Source: Chloroflexota bacterium (GTDB lineage: Bacteria > Chloroflexota > Dehalococcoidia > JACQUA01). Taken from it: a stretch of DNA of 39,814 nt. The notes beneath the pieces are model-generated. The model was not told the origin of the DNA. It worked only from the letters and a program-made list of their open reading frames with translations, and ran no database searches. Positions within the stretch are counted from its first letter, which is position 1, and every line of letters starts with the position of its first letter. Shown here piece by piece: positions 15,468 to 23,546 of this stretch. A program made the translations under genes and the position numbers. The stretch spans positions 1 through 39,814 of the forward strand of contig JACQUA010000279.1 in NCBI GenBank assembly GCA_016210565.1. Direction: 5' to 3'.

Positions 15468-16604
15468 GTGAAAACTGGCGACCCAACCACGGCATTCTTG
15501 GTCGTCCTCCTGGTAACGCTAGTGTCTTCAAATTGGCTATTGCCGCCATCCCCCAATTTGGAAAGCGCCCCGGGCCGTGGCGTTTCCTCCGGTCAGATGG
15601 TCCGGGCCGCGACCGACGCGACAGGCAAAATCGGGAGCGGGCTGCTGTTCCTTACGGCGGTAAGGGAAAAGCCGGGCATCTGGAACATCAAGGGCATCAA
15701 GGAAGTCCTCGACGACTCGGACCGGAAGGGGGGCGCTGATGTTTCGATATGGTTCGACCGGATTCTAAGCGACAGTGAGGCTATTGCTTTCGAGAACAGG
15801 TGGGGCGTCAGGTTTCACAGGGTTGATGGTCTCTTGAAGAAGTGGAGCCCCATTCTTCCGGCCGTAGTTCCCTGGGGGGCAATCGTTGCGATTGCCCGGC
15901 TACCCGAGGTGAAATCTGTGGACACTTCCGTCTGGCCCCCGCCCGCGCCAGCCATGGACCACGGTGTCCCCGAGACCGGGGCCCACCTGGTCTGGCCCCT
16001 GAGCGACGGCCAGGGCAGGAACATCACCGGAAAAGGCGTCAAGGTGGCCATCTATGACACCGGCATAGATATATTCCATCCCGATTTCTTCCAGCCGGAC
16101 CCCGCGGAGCTTCCTTACAACTGGATTGACGCGAACCAGAATGGCGTTTTTGATCCGGGCCTCGACTACGTCGACCTGAACCGCAACGGGCAAGCGGATC
16201 CCAACGAGAAGCTGAGATTCATCGAGATCGATGGTGGAACTCCCGGCGTGTTCGACACCGACATCGACTGGCTTTACAACGACGCCTACGATAACGGGCA
16301 AAGGGACTTCGGCGCCCAAGCCGGTTTTTCCGAGAGCAGCCCGTCTTATGGAGAGAGGCTGTTCGTGGTCAACGACATCGGCAACAAGCGGCTGGACGTG
16401 GGTGAGCAGCTAATCGCCCTGTCCGTCTCCAAAATCTGGAAGACGTACAGCTACGAACTGGTGGGGACTCCGCCGAACCAATATTATGCTTTCGTGACCA
16501 GGACGCGCGGCGACGCTACCAACCCCCCCATTGGAACTCCCCGGGATCAGCATTACCACGGGACCTTCAATGCCGGAATCATAAGCGCCGGAAAGCCCGG
16601 TTAG
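15468..16604 (+). CDS. Subtilase, N-terminal part (prodomain, Asp and His of the triad), ended by an in-frame TAG
   Basis: Secreted serine protease of the subtilisin family (S8). The 378-aa part has a signal anchor (residues 8-27), a propeptide-like domain (52-157) nearly matching the upstream lipoprotein, and the catalytic Asp in VAIYDTGID (D197). Two calcium-loop-like inserts follow (DANQNGVFD, DLNRNGQAD), and the catalytic His lies in YHGTFNAGIIS (H364). The amber codon at 16602-16604 stops translation 14 residues after that His. The reading continues in the same frame as RRYVGMAPEM, the normal subtilase sequence after the His motif (compare GVAPxA). So this is one gene interrupted by a nonsense codon. 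Start GTG at 15468 has AAAGGAG about seven bases upstream. Confidence 0.85.
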   Translation: MKTGDPTTAFLVVLLVTLVSSNWLLPPSPNLESAPGRGVSSGQMVRAATDATGKIGSGLLFLTAVREKPGIWNIKGIKEVLDDSDRKGGADVSIWFDRILSDSEAIAFENRWGVRFHRVDGLLKKWSPILPAVVPWGAIVAIARLPEVKSVDTSVWPPPAPAMDHGVPETGAHLVWPLSDGQGRNITGKGVKVAIYDTGIDIFHPDFFQPDPAELPYNWIDANQNGVFDPGLDYVDLNRNGQADPNEKLRFIEIDGGTPGVFDTDIDWLYNDAYDNGQRDFGAQAGFSESSPSYGERLFVVNDIGNKRLDVGEQLIALSVSKIWKTYSYELVGTPPNQYYAFVTRTRGDATNPPIGTPRDQHYHGTFNAGIISAGKPG

Positions 16605-16619
16605 AGGCGATATGTCGGC

Positions 16620-18251
16620 ATGGCGCCTGAAATGGTCGTGCCAAACGGTCCAGGCAACTGGGAGGGAGGGCTGCTGATATCGAGGACTTCGGGGATATCC
16701 TACGGCGCATTCCAGAGCTGGGCGGAACAACACGGCGCGCAGGTTATGCTCTATGAGGCGGGGGTAAGCTACGGGATGTTCTTGGACGGCTCCCAACAGG
16801 TCGAGTTTGATGTCACTAACCTGGCGACGACTCCGGGCCCGGGCATAGCACAGATTCTCCCCGCGGGCAACGGGGCGATCAACCCCCAGACGAACAACAC
16901 GGGAAGGCATTTTCAGACCACGGTTGCCGGAGCAGGCAGCGTTGACATAACGTTCGCTGTTCCGCAACAGTCCGTCCCAACGCAGGTCATTCAAAGCGTA
17001 TTGTGGCGGTCAGACCAGAACTATCTCACTTTCAAGCTGTACGCCCCTGGCGACAGCATCGGACTGGACCTCGGGACCGGCTCCGGAGGAGGGTGGTACA
17101 CCTACCAGGGCCACGACGTCTACAGGGTGAGAAGCACATCCGGGAGAGGGACGGTGAAGTTCGATCTCCATATTTACAAGGGTCCCGTCGCCTCCGGCTC
17201 ATGGCGGCTGAGAATAGCCAGCCCGTTGGTTTCCCAGGAAGTTAACGGCTACCTGTGGGACAATACGGGGAATTACTGGTATGGGGGGACGGAGTACACC
17301 GACGCTACCTACGTCCGGAACACGTCGAAGACCGTGGCCTTTCCGGCCACCGCCGACAAAGCCATAGTCGTTGGCTCCTTTATTGACGAGGCGGGCGGGA
17401 TAGCCGCCTACAGCGGCCGCGGGCCGCGCATAGACGGCGCCTACATTATTGACATAACGGCGCCCGGCGACAGTATTACATCTACCGACACCGGGAATGG
17501 CCTGAATCACAACTACGCGGGGTACATCACCTTCACCGACGGGTATGGCGGGACCAGCTTTTCGGCGCCCCACGTGGCCGGTGCGGCGGCGCTGATGCTG
17601 CAGGCCAATCCCGCTCTCAAGCACGACCAGATAGAGGCCAGGCTGAAGGAAAAAGCGACCAGGGACGGTTTCACCGGCACTCCCCCCGCCGGCGACACCT
17701 GGGGAGCGGGGAAGCTAAATGTTTATGACGCGTTTCGGAGAGAGGGCAGGTTCACCTATGGCGTGGACGCCAGCAACTTCGCGGTCGTCAGGATGAACTA
17801 TTACAACGCCAACACCATTCCGGGCGGCATAGGTAGCTACCAGGCAAAAATCGAGTACGACTACCAGACGGGAGAAGGCATCCAGATTCTGAACGTCAGG
17901 GGGGTCTCACCGTTTAATAATCCCCAGTGGAACCAGGGAGGTAATCCCATCATTGTCGGCGCCAGCCAGCAGGGCTTTCAGCCCCAGCCGCCGCTGAACC
18001 TGGTGGAAGTCGTCCCGCGGCTGGTCGGAAGCAGCTCCTACGGACGCACGATCACGCTGACCGTCGAGAGAATAATCGCGGCTCAGGGGGGCGCGAACTT
18101 TGCCCCGGAAAGTCCCGTCAGCTACACCTGGCGCCGGGGCGATGCCAGGGCGGATGGCAGGGTGGAGATGGTGGACGCTCTCTACATCGCCCAATACCGG
18201 GTGGGGATAAGGGAACTGGGCGACGACACGTTGTTTCAGAGCCACTGTTGA
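16620..18251 (+). CDS. Subtilase, C-terminal part (catalytic Ser) with first dockerin-like repeat
   Basis: In-frame continuation of the subtilase; if read through the TAG it begins at 16605. Numbered from the ATG at 16620, the catalytic Ser is S313 in GYGGTSFSAPHVAGAAALML. An insert of about 200 residues (about 60-240) between the His and Ser motifs has beta-rich, PPC-like character (for example SGSWRLRIASPL). After the protease come about 120 residues of beta-rich sequence. The chain ends in a calcium-binding dockerin-type repeat, GDARADGRVEMVDALYIAQY, followed by RVGIRELGDD. A frameshift then ends it at TGA 18249-18251, and the second dockerin repeat continues in another frame. Whether the ATG at 16620 is ever used as an independent start is doubtful; no ribosome binding site precedes it. 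Confidence 0.8.
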   Translation: MAPEMVVPNGPGNWEGGLLISRTSGISYGAFQSWAEQHGAQVMLYEAGVSYGMFLDGSQQVEFDVTNLATTPGPGIAQILPAGNGAINPQTNNTGRHFQTTVAGAGSVDITFAVPQQSVPTQVIQSVLWRSDQNYLTFKLYAPGDSIGLDLGTGSGGGWYTYQGHDVYRVRSTSGRGTVKFDLHIYKGPVASGSWRLRIASPLVSQEVNGYLWDNTGNYWYGGTEYTDATYVRNTSKTVAFPATADKAIVVGSFIDEAGGIAAYSGRGPRIDGAYIIDITAPGDSITSTDTGNGLNHNYAGYITFTDGYGGTSFSAPHVAGAAALMLQANPALKHDQIEARLKEKATRDGFTGTPPAGDTWGAGKLNVYDAFRREGRFTYGVDASNFAVVRMNYYNANTIPGGIGSYQAKIEYDYQTGEGIQILNVRGVSPFNNPQWNQGGNPIIVGASQQGFQPQPPLNLVEVVPRLVGSSSYGRTITLTVERIIAAQGGANFAPESPVSYTWRRGDARADGRVEMVDALYIAQYRVGIRELGDDTLFQSHC

Positions 18252-18832
18252 CCCATCCCGTCAACGCCGCCAGTACTATGCCGGATGGCCCGAATGGTGG
18301 CAAGCCCAACATGAACGATGCGTTATACATTGCCCAGTTCCGTACCGGGATGCGGGACGATTCCTTCAACTGGCTGGGCGGGGCTGCGGCCGCCGCCAAG
18401 GCCGCCGGATCCCGGACCGTGGTTACGAGCCAGAATGCGACAGTGGAAATCGGGTCAGCCACCTTACCCCCCGGCGGCAGCGTGCAAATACCGGTCACGG
18501 TGAGAAACGTCAGTGATGGTCTTGGGCTTGGCACGTACGAGGTCAGGGTGGCCTTCAATCGCCAGGTTATCCGGGTAGATAGCGTGGTGGCTGGCTCTTT
18601 TGCCAATCCCACCCGCAACATCAACAACAATGAGGGCTGGGTGCTGTTCGGGGCCTATCAGACAGACGTCCCTGGTCCGACGGGGGACATAATAGTCGCT
18701 TACCTGGCGGTGACGGCCATAGGGGGGTCGGGCAGCTCGACGCCGCTGGACCTGACGATCAACACGTTGGGCAACAGCGACGGCGGGGACATTCCGGCGA
18801 CCGATGTGGACGGAAGCGTGATCGTACAGTAG
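18248..18832 (+). CDS. Second dockerin-like repeat and cohesin-like domain, frameshifted end of the subtilase
   Basis: This 194-aa reading frame (nominal TTG start at 18248, overlapping the previous stop) continues the subtilase after a frame change. It starts with HPVNAASTMPDGPNGGKPNM and NDALYIAQFRTGMRDDSFNW, the partner of the dockerin repeat ending the previous frame. From about residue 55 a cohesin-type beta domain follows (VEIGSATLPPGGSVQIPVTV, then GLGTYEVRVAFNRQVIRV, then DIIVAYLAVTAIG). Dockerin plus cohesin in one chain occurs in some Chloroflexota secreted proteins and may give self-assembly or calcium-dependent stability rather than cellulosomes. The nominal start may be translated by stop-start overlap, but loss of frame by mutation or sequencing error is more likely. 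Confidence 0.75.
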   Translation: MTHPVNAASTMPDGPNGGKPNMNDALYIAQFRTGMRDDSFNWLGGAAAAAKAAGSRTVVTSQNATVEIGSATLPPGGSVQIPVTVRNVSDGLGLGTYEVRVAFNRQVIRVDSVVAGSFANPTRNINNNEGWVLFGAYQTDVPGPTGDIIVAYLAVTAIGGSGSSTPLDLTINTLGNSDGGDIPATDVDGSVIVQ

Positions 18833-19052
18833 CCCCGTCCCCTTACGAGACCCCTTTAACTCCGGCTAGGATGCATCGGGCGCCTGTGCGGGCTCAGCGG
18901 CGGCGCTGCTACCGGCGTTACCCGCCTTTGGAGCGAATTCCGGCCCTCACAGGCGGGACGCCTGAGGCACCGGTTCAGCTCCCACAGGCGGGACGCCTGT
19001 GCCACCAGTCGAGCCCGCACAGGCACGGAGGCCTGTGGTACCGGTGGGGGGC
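18833..19052. repeat. Three tandem family D hairpins between converging genes
   Basis: Three copies of a CACAGGCGGGACGCCTG-type hairpin lie in a row at about 18946-18973, 18981-19006 and 19017-19044, the last ending GGCCTGTGGTACCGG. They lie between the converging subtilase and thi4 genes and probably end both transcripts. No gene seen. Confidence 0.7.
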
Positions 19053-19847
19053 TCAGGCGACTTTGGCTTTGTCCAGGATCCTGACGGCTTCTTTGGCGGC
19101 GCGCTGGCCGGACAGGATCATGGCGCCGAAGGTCGGGCCCATCCGTGGCAATCCGTAGACGGTGGAGGTGGCCATGCCGCAGACTATCAGTCCGGGGTGG
19201 GCCTCGCCGGTGTGTTCGACCACCAGGTCCTCCGACCGCTCCACCCACATGGCGCCGAAGCCAATGGTTTTCATCAGGCCGCGTTCTTCGAGCTTGTGGG
19301 CCACCACCGCATCATGCCCGGTGGCATCGATGACCAGCCGGGCTTCGAGGGCCACCGGGTCCACGCAGGTAATTTCGCGGGGGAGGGCGTGTACGGGAGT
19401 CCAGTTGATGACGACCCCGGCGACGCGGCTGTTCTCGCGCAGGACGACATCCTCAAAAATGGTCATGTTGGCGAATTTGACGCCGGCGTCACAGGCTGCG
19501 GCGATGAGTTTGGAGCAGGCGTGAGGGCCGTCGGCGACGTAAAGGCCTTCAACGGCTTTCTCATAGGGGACTCCCAGTTCATCCAGGAACTTCTGCGCCG
19601 GCGCGCGCAGGGTGACCTTGTTCATGAGGTAGCCGCCGATCCAGAAACCGCCGCCCAGGTAGTTATTCCGTTCGATGATGAGGACCTTATGTCCCTGCCG
19701 GCAGAGATCGCGGCCGGCGGTCAGCCCGGCAGGGCCGGCGCCGATGATGATGACGTCACTATCGACAAATTCGTCGAATTGCCGGGCGAACCCGGCAATG
19801 ATGGCCCTGGTGACTTCTTTTTCAGGTACGGGATGAAATATGGGCAC
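19053..19847 (-). CDS. thi4: Thi4-family thiazole synthase, Cys-type
   Basis: Makes the thiamine thiazole (ADP-thiazole) from NAD and glycine with iron; the sulfur comes from a Cys of the protein itself (suicide type) or from sulfide in methanogen enzymes. The 264-aa protein has the FAD/NAD-type dinucleotide fold [14 protein letters not shown] (32-45), LGGGFWIGG (64-72), DATGHDAVV (174-182) and [17 protein letters not shown] (231-247). The residue matching yeast Cys205 is present: C161 in ITCVDP, where methanogen enzymes have His. This predicts the self-sacrificing reaction. Ribosome binding site AGGAGG stands just before the ATG. With thiE at 12798-13430 it would supply thiamine. A family-A-like repeat separates it from the upstream MFS gene. 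Confidence 0.92.
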   Translation of the reverse strand: MPIFHPVPEKEVTRAIIAGFARQFDEFVDSDVIIIGAGPAGLTAGRDLCRQGHKVLIIERNNYLGGGFWIGGYLMNKVTLRAPAQKFLDELGVPYEKAVEGLYVADGPHACSKLIAAACDAGVKFANMTIFEDVVLRENSRVAGVVINWTPVHALPREITCVDPVALEARLVIDATGHDAVVAHKLEERGLMKTIGFGAMWVERSEDLVVEHTGEAHPGLIVCGMATSTVYGLPRMGPTFGAMILSGQRAAKEAVRILDKAKVA

Positions 19848-19918
19848 GGTGTCCTCCTGTTGCAGATTGCAGATTACAAATTCGAAAATTCAAGATTCGA
19901 GATTCCCCGCCCCTCTGC

Positions 19919-20028
19919 CCGTCATTGCGAGCGAAGCGAATTAATATCGTCCGCTTTGCGAGATCCGCAAGGCGGACCGGACGTCCGGCCAACTGGGGGA
20001 TTGCTTCGCTTCGCTCGCAATGACGGGT
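19919..20028. repeat. Family-A-like palindrome, GTCATTGCGAGCGAAG type
   Basis: CCCGTCATTGCGAGCGAAGC at the left pairs with GCTTCGCTCGCAATGACGGG at the right, over about 110 bases with a GC-rich centre (GCGGACCGGACGTCCGGCC). It differs in core from the other A copies. It lies between the MFS gene and thi4 on the minus strand. Confidence 0.75.
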
Positions 20029-20061
20029 GACTATGGGCTGGTTCCTGCGATGGGAAGAATT

Positions 20062-21354
20062 CTACGCTACCTGCCGGGCAGTGTCAAACATCTTCTTTTC
20101 GGGGATCGCCAGGCTGGCGGTGGTGGCCACCATGAGGAGGATGACTCCCGGAATGATGGCCCACTGGTAGCTCTGGGTGACGTCCACGATGACCCCCGTC
20201 ATGTAAATGGAAATCGCGCCCCCGAACTGGTGGGCCATGGAGATAACCCCGAAAATCGTGCCCATGTTGAGCACACCGTAGATATCTCCGACGAGCCCGG
20301 CGGTGATGGGGGCGGTGCCAAAGGCGCCGAAGCCCATAAAGAGGGCGGCCAGGTAAAGTCCGGGCAGGCTGTGCGCGTTCAGCAGGAGGAAGAACCCGAG
20401 TCCCCGCATGAAATAGAAAGCGGCCAGAGGTCTCTTGCGGCCGACCAGGTCCGAAAAGAAGCCGCCAACCCAGAGGCCGGCGGCGCTGGCGGCGCCCATG
20501 ACGCCCGCGGCCCTGGCCGAGTCCATTTCGGCAAAGCCGTTGCTTATGGCCATAGGGACGAAGAACGTGGAACTCATGAGGGCGGTGAAACCGCAAACGA
20601 AATAGCCGACCATCATGAGCCAGAACGGCCGGGTCCGCATTGCCTGCGGCAGTCCCATCCGGCCCACCCCGGCTGCTTTGGTGGATGCAGCTTTGCTTAT
20701 GGCCTGGGCAGAGCCATCAGAGGTGGGGCGTTCCCCGTCGGGCAGGAGACCCTTTTCCTCAGGGCTGCTGCGGAGGACCTTGAAGCCTACGGGCAGCGCG
20801 ATGGCCAGCACCAGGAGACCCAGTATGAGCAGTGTTTGCCGCCACCCGATGTTGAGGATGAGATACATGGAGAGGGGGATCAACAAGAAATTTCCCACGG
20901 CCATGCCGGAGATGGCAAAGGCCAGCGCCAGGCCTTTTCTTTTGGAAAACCAGCGCGAGATGAGGGCGGTGTTGCTGGTATTACTGGTGGCCCCCCAGGC
21001 AGTGCCCATCAAGATGCCGTAGACCAGGTAGAGTTGCCAGAGCTGGTTCATCGCCGCCAGGACCATGGTGAGCGAGCCGTATACCAGTGTACCGCCGAGT
21101 ATAGCCATGCGGGCGCCGCGCCGGTTTACCAGGAAGCCGACGAAGGGCTGGGCCAGCCCGTAGCACAGAGTCCCGATGGATGCCGCCAGGGATACCTGCT
21201 GGACGCTCCAGCCGAACTCCTTCGTCAGCGGATAGATGAAGTTGCCGAAGCTGCCGCGAGTGCCGGATATGGTGAGATAGATTAGAAAGGACGACAGGAC
21301 GACAAACCAGCCGTAGAATATCGGGCCCCGGGGGAGGCGTTTAATGAAGTTCAT
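20062..21354 (-). CDS. MFS transporter, probably OFA (oxalate/formate antiporter-like) family
   Basis: Twelve-helix secondary carrier. The 430-aa protein opens with FYGWFVVLSSFLIYL (residues about 13-27), a typical first helix of the OFA subgroup. It shows the loop 2-3 MFS signature GFLVNRRGARMAI (near 72-84), a charged central loop (about 200-235, SSPEEKGLLPDGERP) and a second half with FFSDLVGRKRPLA (repeat signature). The substrate is unknown; small organic acids are most usual for the family. ATG at 21354 is used; a TTG five codons earlier is possible. It is upstream of thi4 on the same strand, but transport of thiamine precursors is speculation. Confidence 0.85.
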   Translation of the reverse strand: MNFIKRLPRGPIFYGWFVVLSSFLIYLTISGTRGSFGNFIYPLTKEFGWSVQQVSLAASIGTLCYGLAQPFVGFLVNRRGARMAILGGTLVYGSLTMVLAAMNQLWQLYLVYGILMGTAWGATSNTSNTALISRWFSKRKGLALAFAISGMAVGNFLLIPLSMYLILNIGWRQTLLILGLLVLAIALPVGFKVLRSSPEEKGLLPDGERPTSDGSAQAISKAASTKAAGVGRMGLPQAMRTRPFWLMMVGYFVCGFTALMSSTFFVPMAISNGFAEMDSARAAGVMGAASAAGLWVGGFFSDLVGRKRPLAAFYFMRGLGFFLLLNAHSLPGLYLAALFMGFGAFGTAPITAGLVGDIYGVLNMGTIFGVISMAHQFGGAISIYMTGVIVDVTQSYQWAIIPGVILLMVATTASLAIPEKKMFDTARQVA

Positions 21355-21489
21355 GAATAGTGTGAGCAATCAGCAGCGGGTTTGCAAGGTTTATAAGGTT
21401 TATAGGGTTAGAAGATAGAAGGTTGGAAGGTTAAGAGATTCACAGGTCCGGCCGGGCGGGGAATCTTTGAATCTTGAATCTTGAACCTT

Positions 21490-21882
21490 TTAATCTTTGA
21501 ATTCTTCTCTCTGGCCCTGAAGGTATTCCAGCCGCTCGTCGTCGATCCCGAAGTGGTGGGCCAGCTCGTGACGCACCGTTTCGATGATCTCCTCCTCCAG
21601 GTCCCAATCGCTCAAGCCCAGGCCCAGCAGCGGTTTCCGGAAAACCGTGATCTTGTCCGGCAGCACCATGTTGTAGTTGGTAGTTCTCTCGGTGAGGGGA
21701 ACACCCTCGTAGAGGCCCAGCAGGTCTTCGTCGTCTTCGACCCCGGCAGTCTCTCTCTGCTCTGCGGTAGGCCAGTCCTGGATGACAACACCCACGTTGT
21801 CCAGTTTTTCTTTGAACATTTCGGGCAACTGTTCCAGGGCTCGGAAAACCAGTTGCTCAAACTTCTTGTCCGCGTCGGGCAC
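21490..21882 (-). CDS. Minimal zinc metallopeptidase (zincin) of the short HExxH family
   Basis: A 130-aa protein of the widespread small metallopeptidase family of actinobacteria and Chloroflexota. The zinc motif is RHELAHHFGIDDERL: H105, E106, H109 and the third ligand D115. The DLLGLYEGVPLTERT region (53-67) is also typical. There is no signal peptide, so it acts inside the cell; the physiological substrate is unknown for the family. The GTG start at 21882 has AGAGGTG a few bases upstream. It is separated from the MFS gene by AATCTT-type tracts. Confidence 0.88.
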   Translation of the reverse strand: MPDADKKFEQLVFRALEQLPEMFKEKLDNVGVVIQDWPTAEQRETAGVEDDEDLLGLYEGVPLTERTTNYNMVLPDKITVFRKPLLGLGLSDWDLEEEIIETVRHELAHHFGIDDERLEYLQGQREEFKD

Positions 21883-22014
21883 GGCGCACCTCTGGTTGCA
21901 GGAATAAACGAAACCTGTCCGGCGAATGGTATGTGGGGTATTATACCAGAATTTGAGATTTGAGACAGAGGGAGAGAGGATTGCAGATTACAGATTCAAG
22001 ATTCCCCCCCGAAT

Positions 22015-22118
22015 GGTGGGTTACGCTCGCGGTCGGGGGGGATGCCGGCTTGAGCGTCCTATCGATGGATGCTCGGCCACAGGGGTATGGAGTGTCTGCT
22101 CGCTTCACCCACCCTACG
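22015..22118. repeat. Family C palindromic element (104 bases)
   Basis: Begins GGTGGGTTACGCTCGCGGTC and ends GCTCGCTTCACCCACCCTAC. Same length class as the copies at 11393-11495, 32836-32940 and 32967-33070; ends are conserved and the centre varies. Confidence 0.75.
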
Positions 22119-22155
22119 CCACTCAACGACCCAATAACCCAACAACCCAATAACT

Positions 22156-22755
22156 CTATGAACTCTTCTTCCCGTGGTACAGCTCGCTGCCTGCTCCGGG
22201 GTAGGTGACCCACTCGGAACGGGTAGTGGGACGGGTTACCGGGGGCCACTTGCCGGGCTGGGGTTCCGGCCCCTCCCTGGTGATTTCGGATGGGCTGCGG
22301 TCTATCATGCGGGGGTCTTTGCGGATGTCAGCGCCTTCCACGTTGTGACTGAACTCCACCGGAATGCCGTTAGGGTCGAAGGAATAGATAGAATGGATGA
22401 AACCGTGGTCGATCACGTCGGACACGTGGAAACCGGCCGCTTCCAATTTGTCCTTCAGTTCCCAGAGGTCTTCTTCCCTTTCCACCCCGAAGGAAACGTG
22501 GTCGAAGATGAAAGGCCCTTTCACGGGACGCCCGTGGTCTTTGTGGGCGACCGGGGTGACGCCGGTCCATTCGAAGAAGGCGATGAGGTCGGTGTCAGAA
22601 ATCTGGAAGAAGAAGTGACGGTATCCCGGTCCGCCGAGGCCGGCTACCAGCCGCATACCGAGCAGATCGCGCCAGTAACGGATTGTCCTGTCCATGTCCC
22701 CCGTAGCCATAGCCAGGTGATTGACGCCATTGAACTTCATCATGGTTCTACTCAT
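22156..22755 (-). CDS. VOC-superfamily protein (glyoxalase/extradiol dioxygenase fold)
   Basis: A 199-aa protein with paired beta-alpha-beta-beta-beta modules. Likely metal ligands are H13 (VNHLAMA), H86 (IFDHVSFG) and E134 (GIPVEFSHN), the 2-His-1-Glu set of Fe- or Mn-dependent VOC enzymes. GMRLVAGLGGPGYRHFFF and SIYSFDPNG are typical. The last 55 residues are a charged, Pro-rich tail (DRSPSEITREGPEPQPGKWP) beyond the domain. Function could be dioxygenase, epimerase or lyase; no aromatic-degradation genes are near. It lies 18 bases downstream of the cupredoxin gene, so the two are probably cotranscribed. Confidence 0.85.
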   Translation of the reverse strand: MSRTMMKFNGVNHLAMATGDMDRTIRYWRDLLGMRLVAGLGGPGYRHFFFQISDTDLIAFFEWTGVTPVAHKDHGRPVKGPFIFDHVSFGVEREEDLWELKDKLEAAGFHVSDVIDHGFIHSIYSFDPNGIPVEFSHNVEGADIRKDPRMIDRSPSEITREGPEPQPGKWPPVTRPTTRSEWVTYPGAGSELYHGKKSS

Positions 22756-22773
22756 CGGGGCGTGGCCGCGGGA

Positions 22774-23154
22774 CTATTTCACCACTACTTTTCCGGTCAT
22801 AGCCGGGTGCAGGGTGCAGTAATACTCGTAATCGCCCTTCTGGTTGAACACCCGCTCGTAGGCGCCCCCTTCCCGGAACAGCCCGCTATCCCAGGTCTCT
22901 TTTATGTCGGATACGGAGTGACGGGCGGTATCCCTGTTGGTCCAGACAACCCTGGCGCCGGGCGATACCGTGATGGTCTGGGGCTTGTAGGCGAAACCGG
23001 CGATTTCCACGTGTACCGTGGAGGCCGCAGGAAGCACCAGGGCCGTCGAGGAGTCAGCCCCGGCTATCGCCGGTTCGGGGGCTGCGCTCCTGCCGGAGCA
23101 GGAGACCAGAATCAGGGCCAGGGTCAAGATAGCTGTTAATGAGAGCTTGTACAT
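22774..23154 (-). CDS. Cupredoxin lipoprotein (plastocyanin/azurin-like)
   Basis: Surface type-1 copper electron carrier. The 126-aa precursor has a lipoprotein signal (LILVSC, Cys19) and one cupredoxin domain. Copper ligands are H79 (ARHSV), C113, H116 and M119 (YYCTLHPAMTGKV). The segment FAYKPQTITVSPGARVVWTN is the characteristic strand pair before the first His. All four ligands are present, so a blue copper site is likely. It is followed 18 bases later by the VOC gene. It could serve the respiratory chain, but no partner is adjacent. Confidence 0.92.
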   Translation of the reverse strand: MYKLSLTAILTLALILVSCSGRSAAPEPAIAGADSSTALVLPAASTVHVEIAGFAYKPQTITVSPGARVVWTNRDTARHSVSDIKETWDSGLFREGGAYERVFNQKGDYEYYCTLHPAMTGKVVVK

Positions 23155-23546
23155 AGCGGTCTACCTCGGGGGAAAGCCTGAATGGATTCCAAGCGTGGGG
23201 TCTTGCTGCACGATAACGAACACTGACCACAATCATAGGGGATTGCCGGTCAAGAAATCATAAAACCAGGCGCAAAAACGTGAAATAGTTGTGACATCTG
23301 CGCCGGACGGGTTGGAGCCTGGAATTCGGCCGACCGGAATCCCCTTTTGTAATGTCTGCCGTAAGCCCGGGGTGTTAAAATGGACCCATATTGTGCATGG
23401 GCTATCTGAGTACTCCGCTTCTTCGCCATCCCCGCCCCGATAAGTCGGGGCGACTACGGCCCCCCCGGGGCAATGCATAATCCGGGGTGAATGCTGCATG
23501 GGCGAACTGAGGCATGAAGCCCATGAAAGGAAAGGAAGATAGAAAA
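23155..23546. other. Divergent intergenic region, 392 bases, no gene
   Basis: Lies between the cupredoxin gene (minus strand) and the small ferredoxin-fold gene (plus strand), so both promoters should be here, but no promoter is convincing. A short hairpin GCCCCGATAAGTCGGGGC stands at 23434-23451. AAGGAAG at 23532-23538 is the ribosome binding site for the gene starting at 23547. Confidence 0.5.

Noticed and set aside
16602..16604. Pyrrolysine or selenocysteine decoding of the subtilase stop
   Set aside because: TAG excludes selenocysteine, no pyl genes are visible, and the interrupted position is not a catalytic residue; a mutation or error is simpler. Kept only as a check.
18999..20030. 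343-codon plus-strand frame opposite thi4
   Set aside because: Begins in a repeat and runs antisense to thi4 with no protein motif.
19848..20061. TPP riboswitch upstream of thi4 (also checked upstream of thiE at 13431-13542)
   Set aside because: The conserved aptamer phrases (CTGAGA and the ACCTGATCTGG-type segment) are not seen; the regions hold palindromic repeats instead.
20020..21285. 421-codon plus-strand frame opposite the MFS gene
   Set aside because: Composition is that of an antisense shadow of high-GC sequence (Gly, Glu, His-rich); the minus strand encodes an unmistakable 12-helix carrier.
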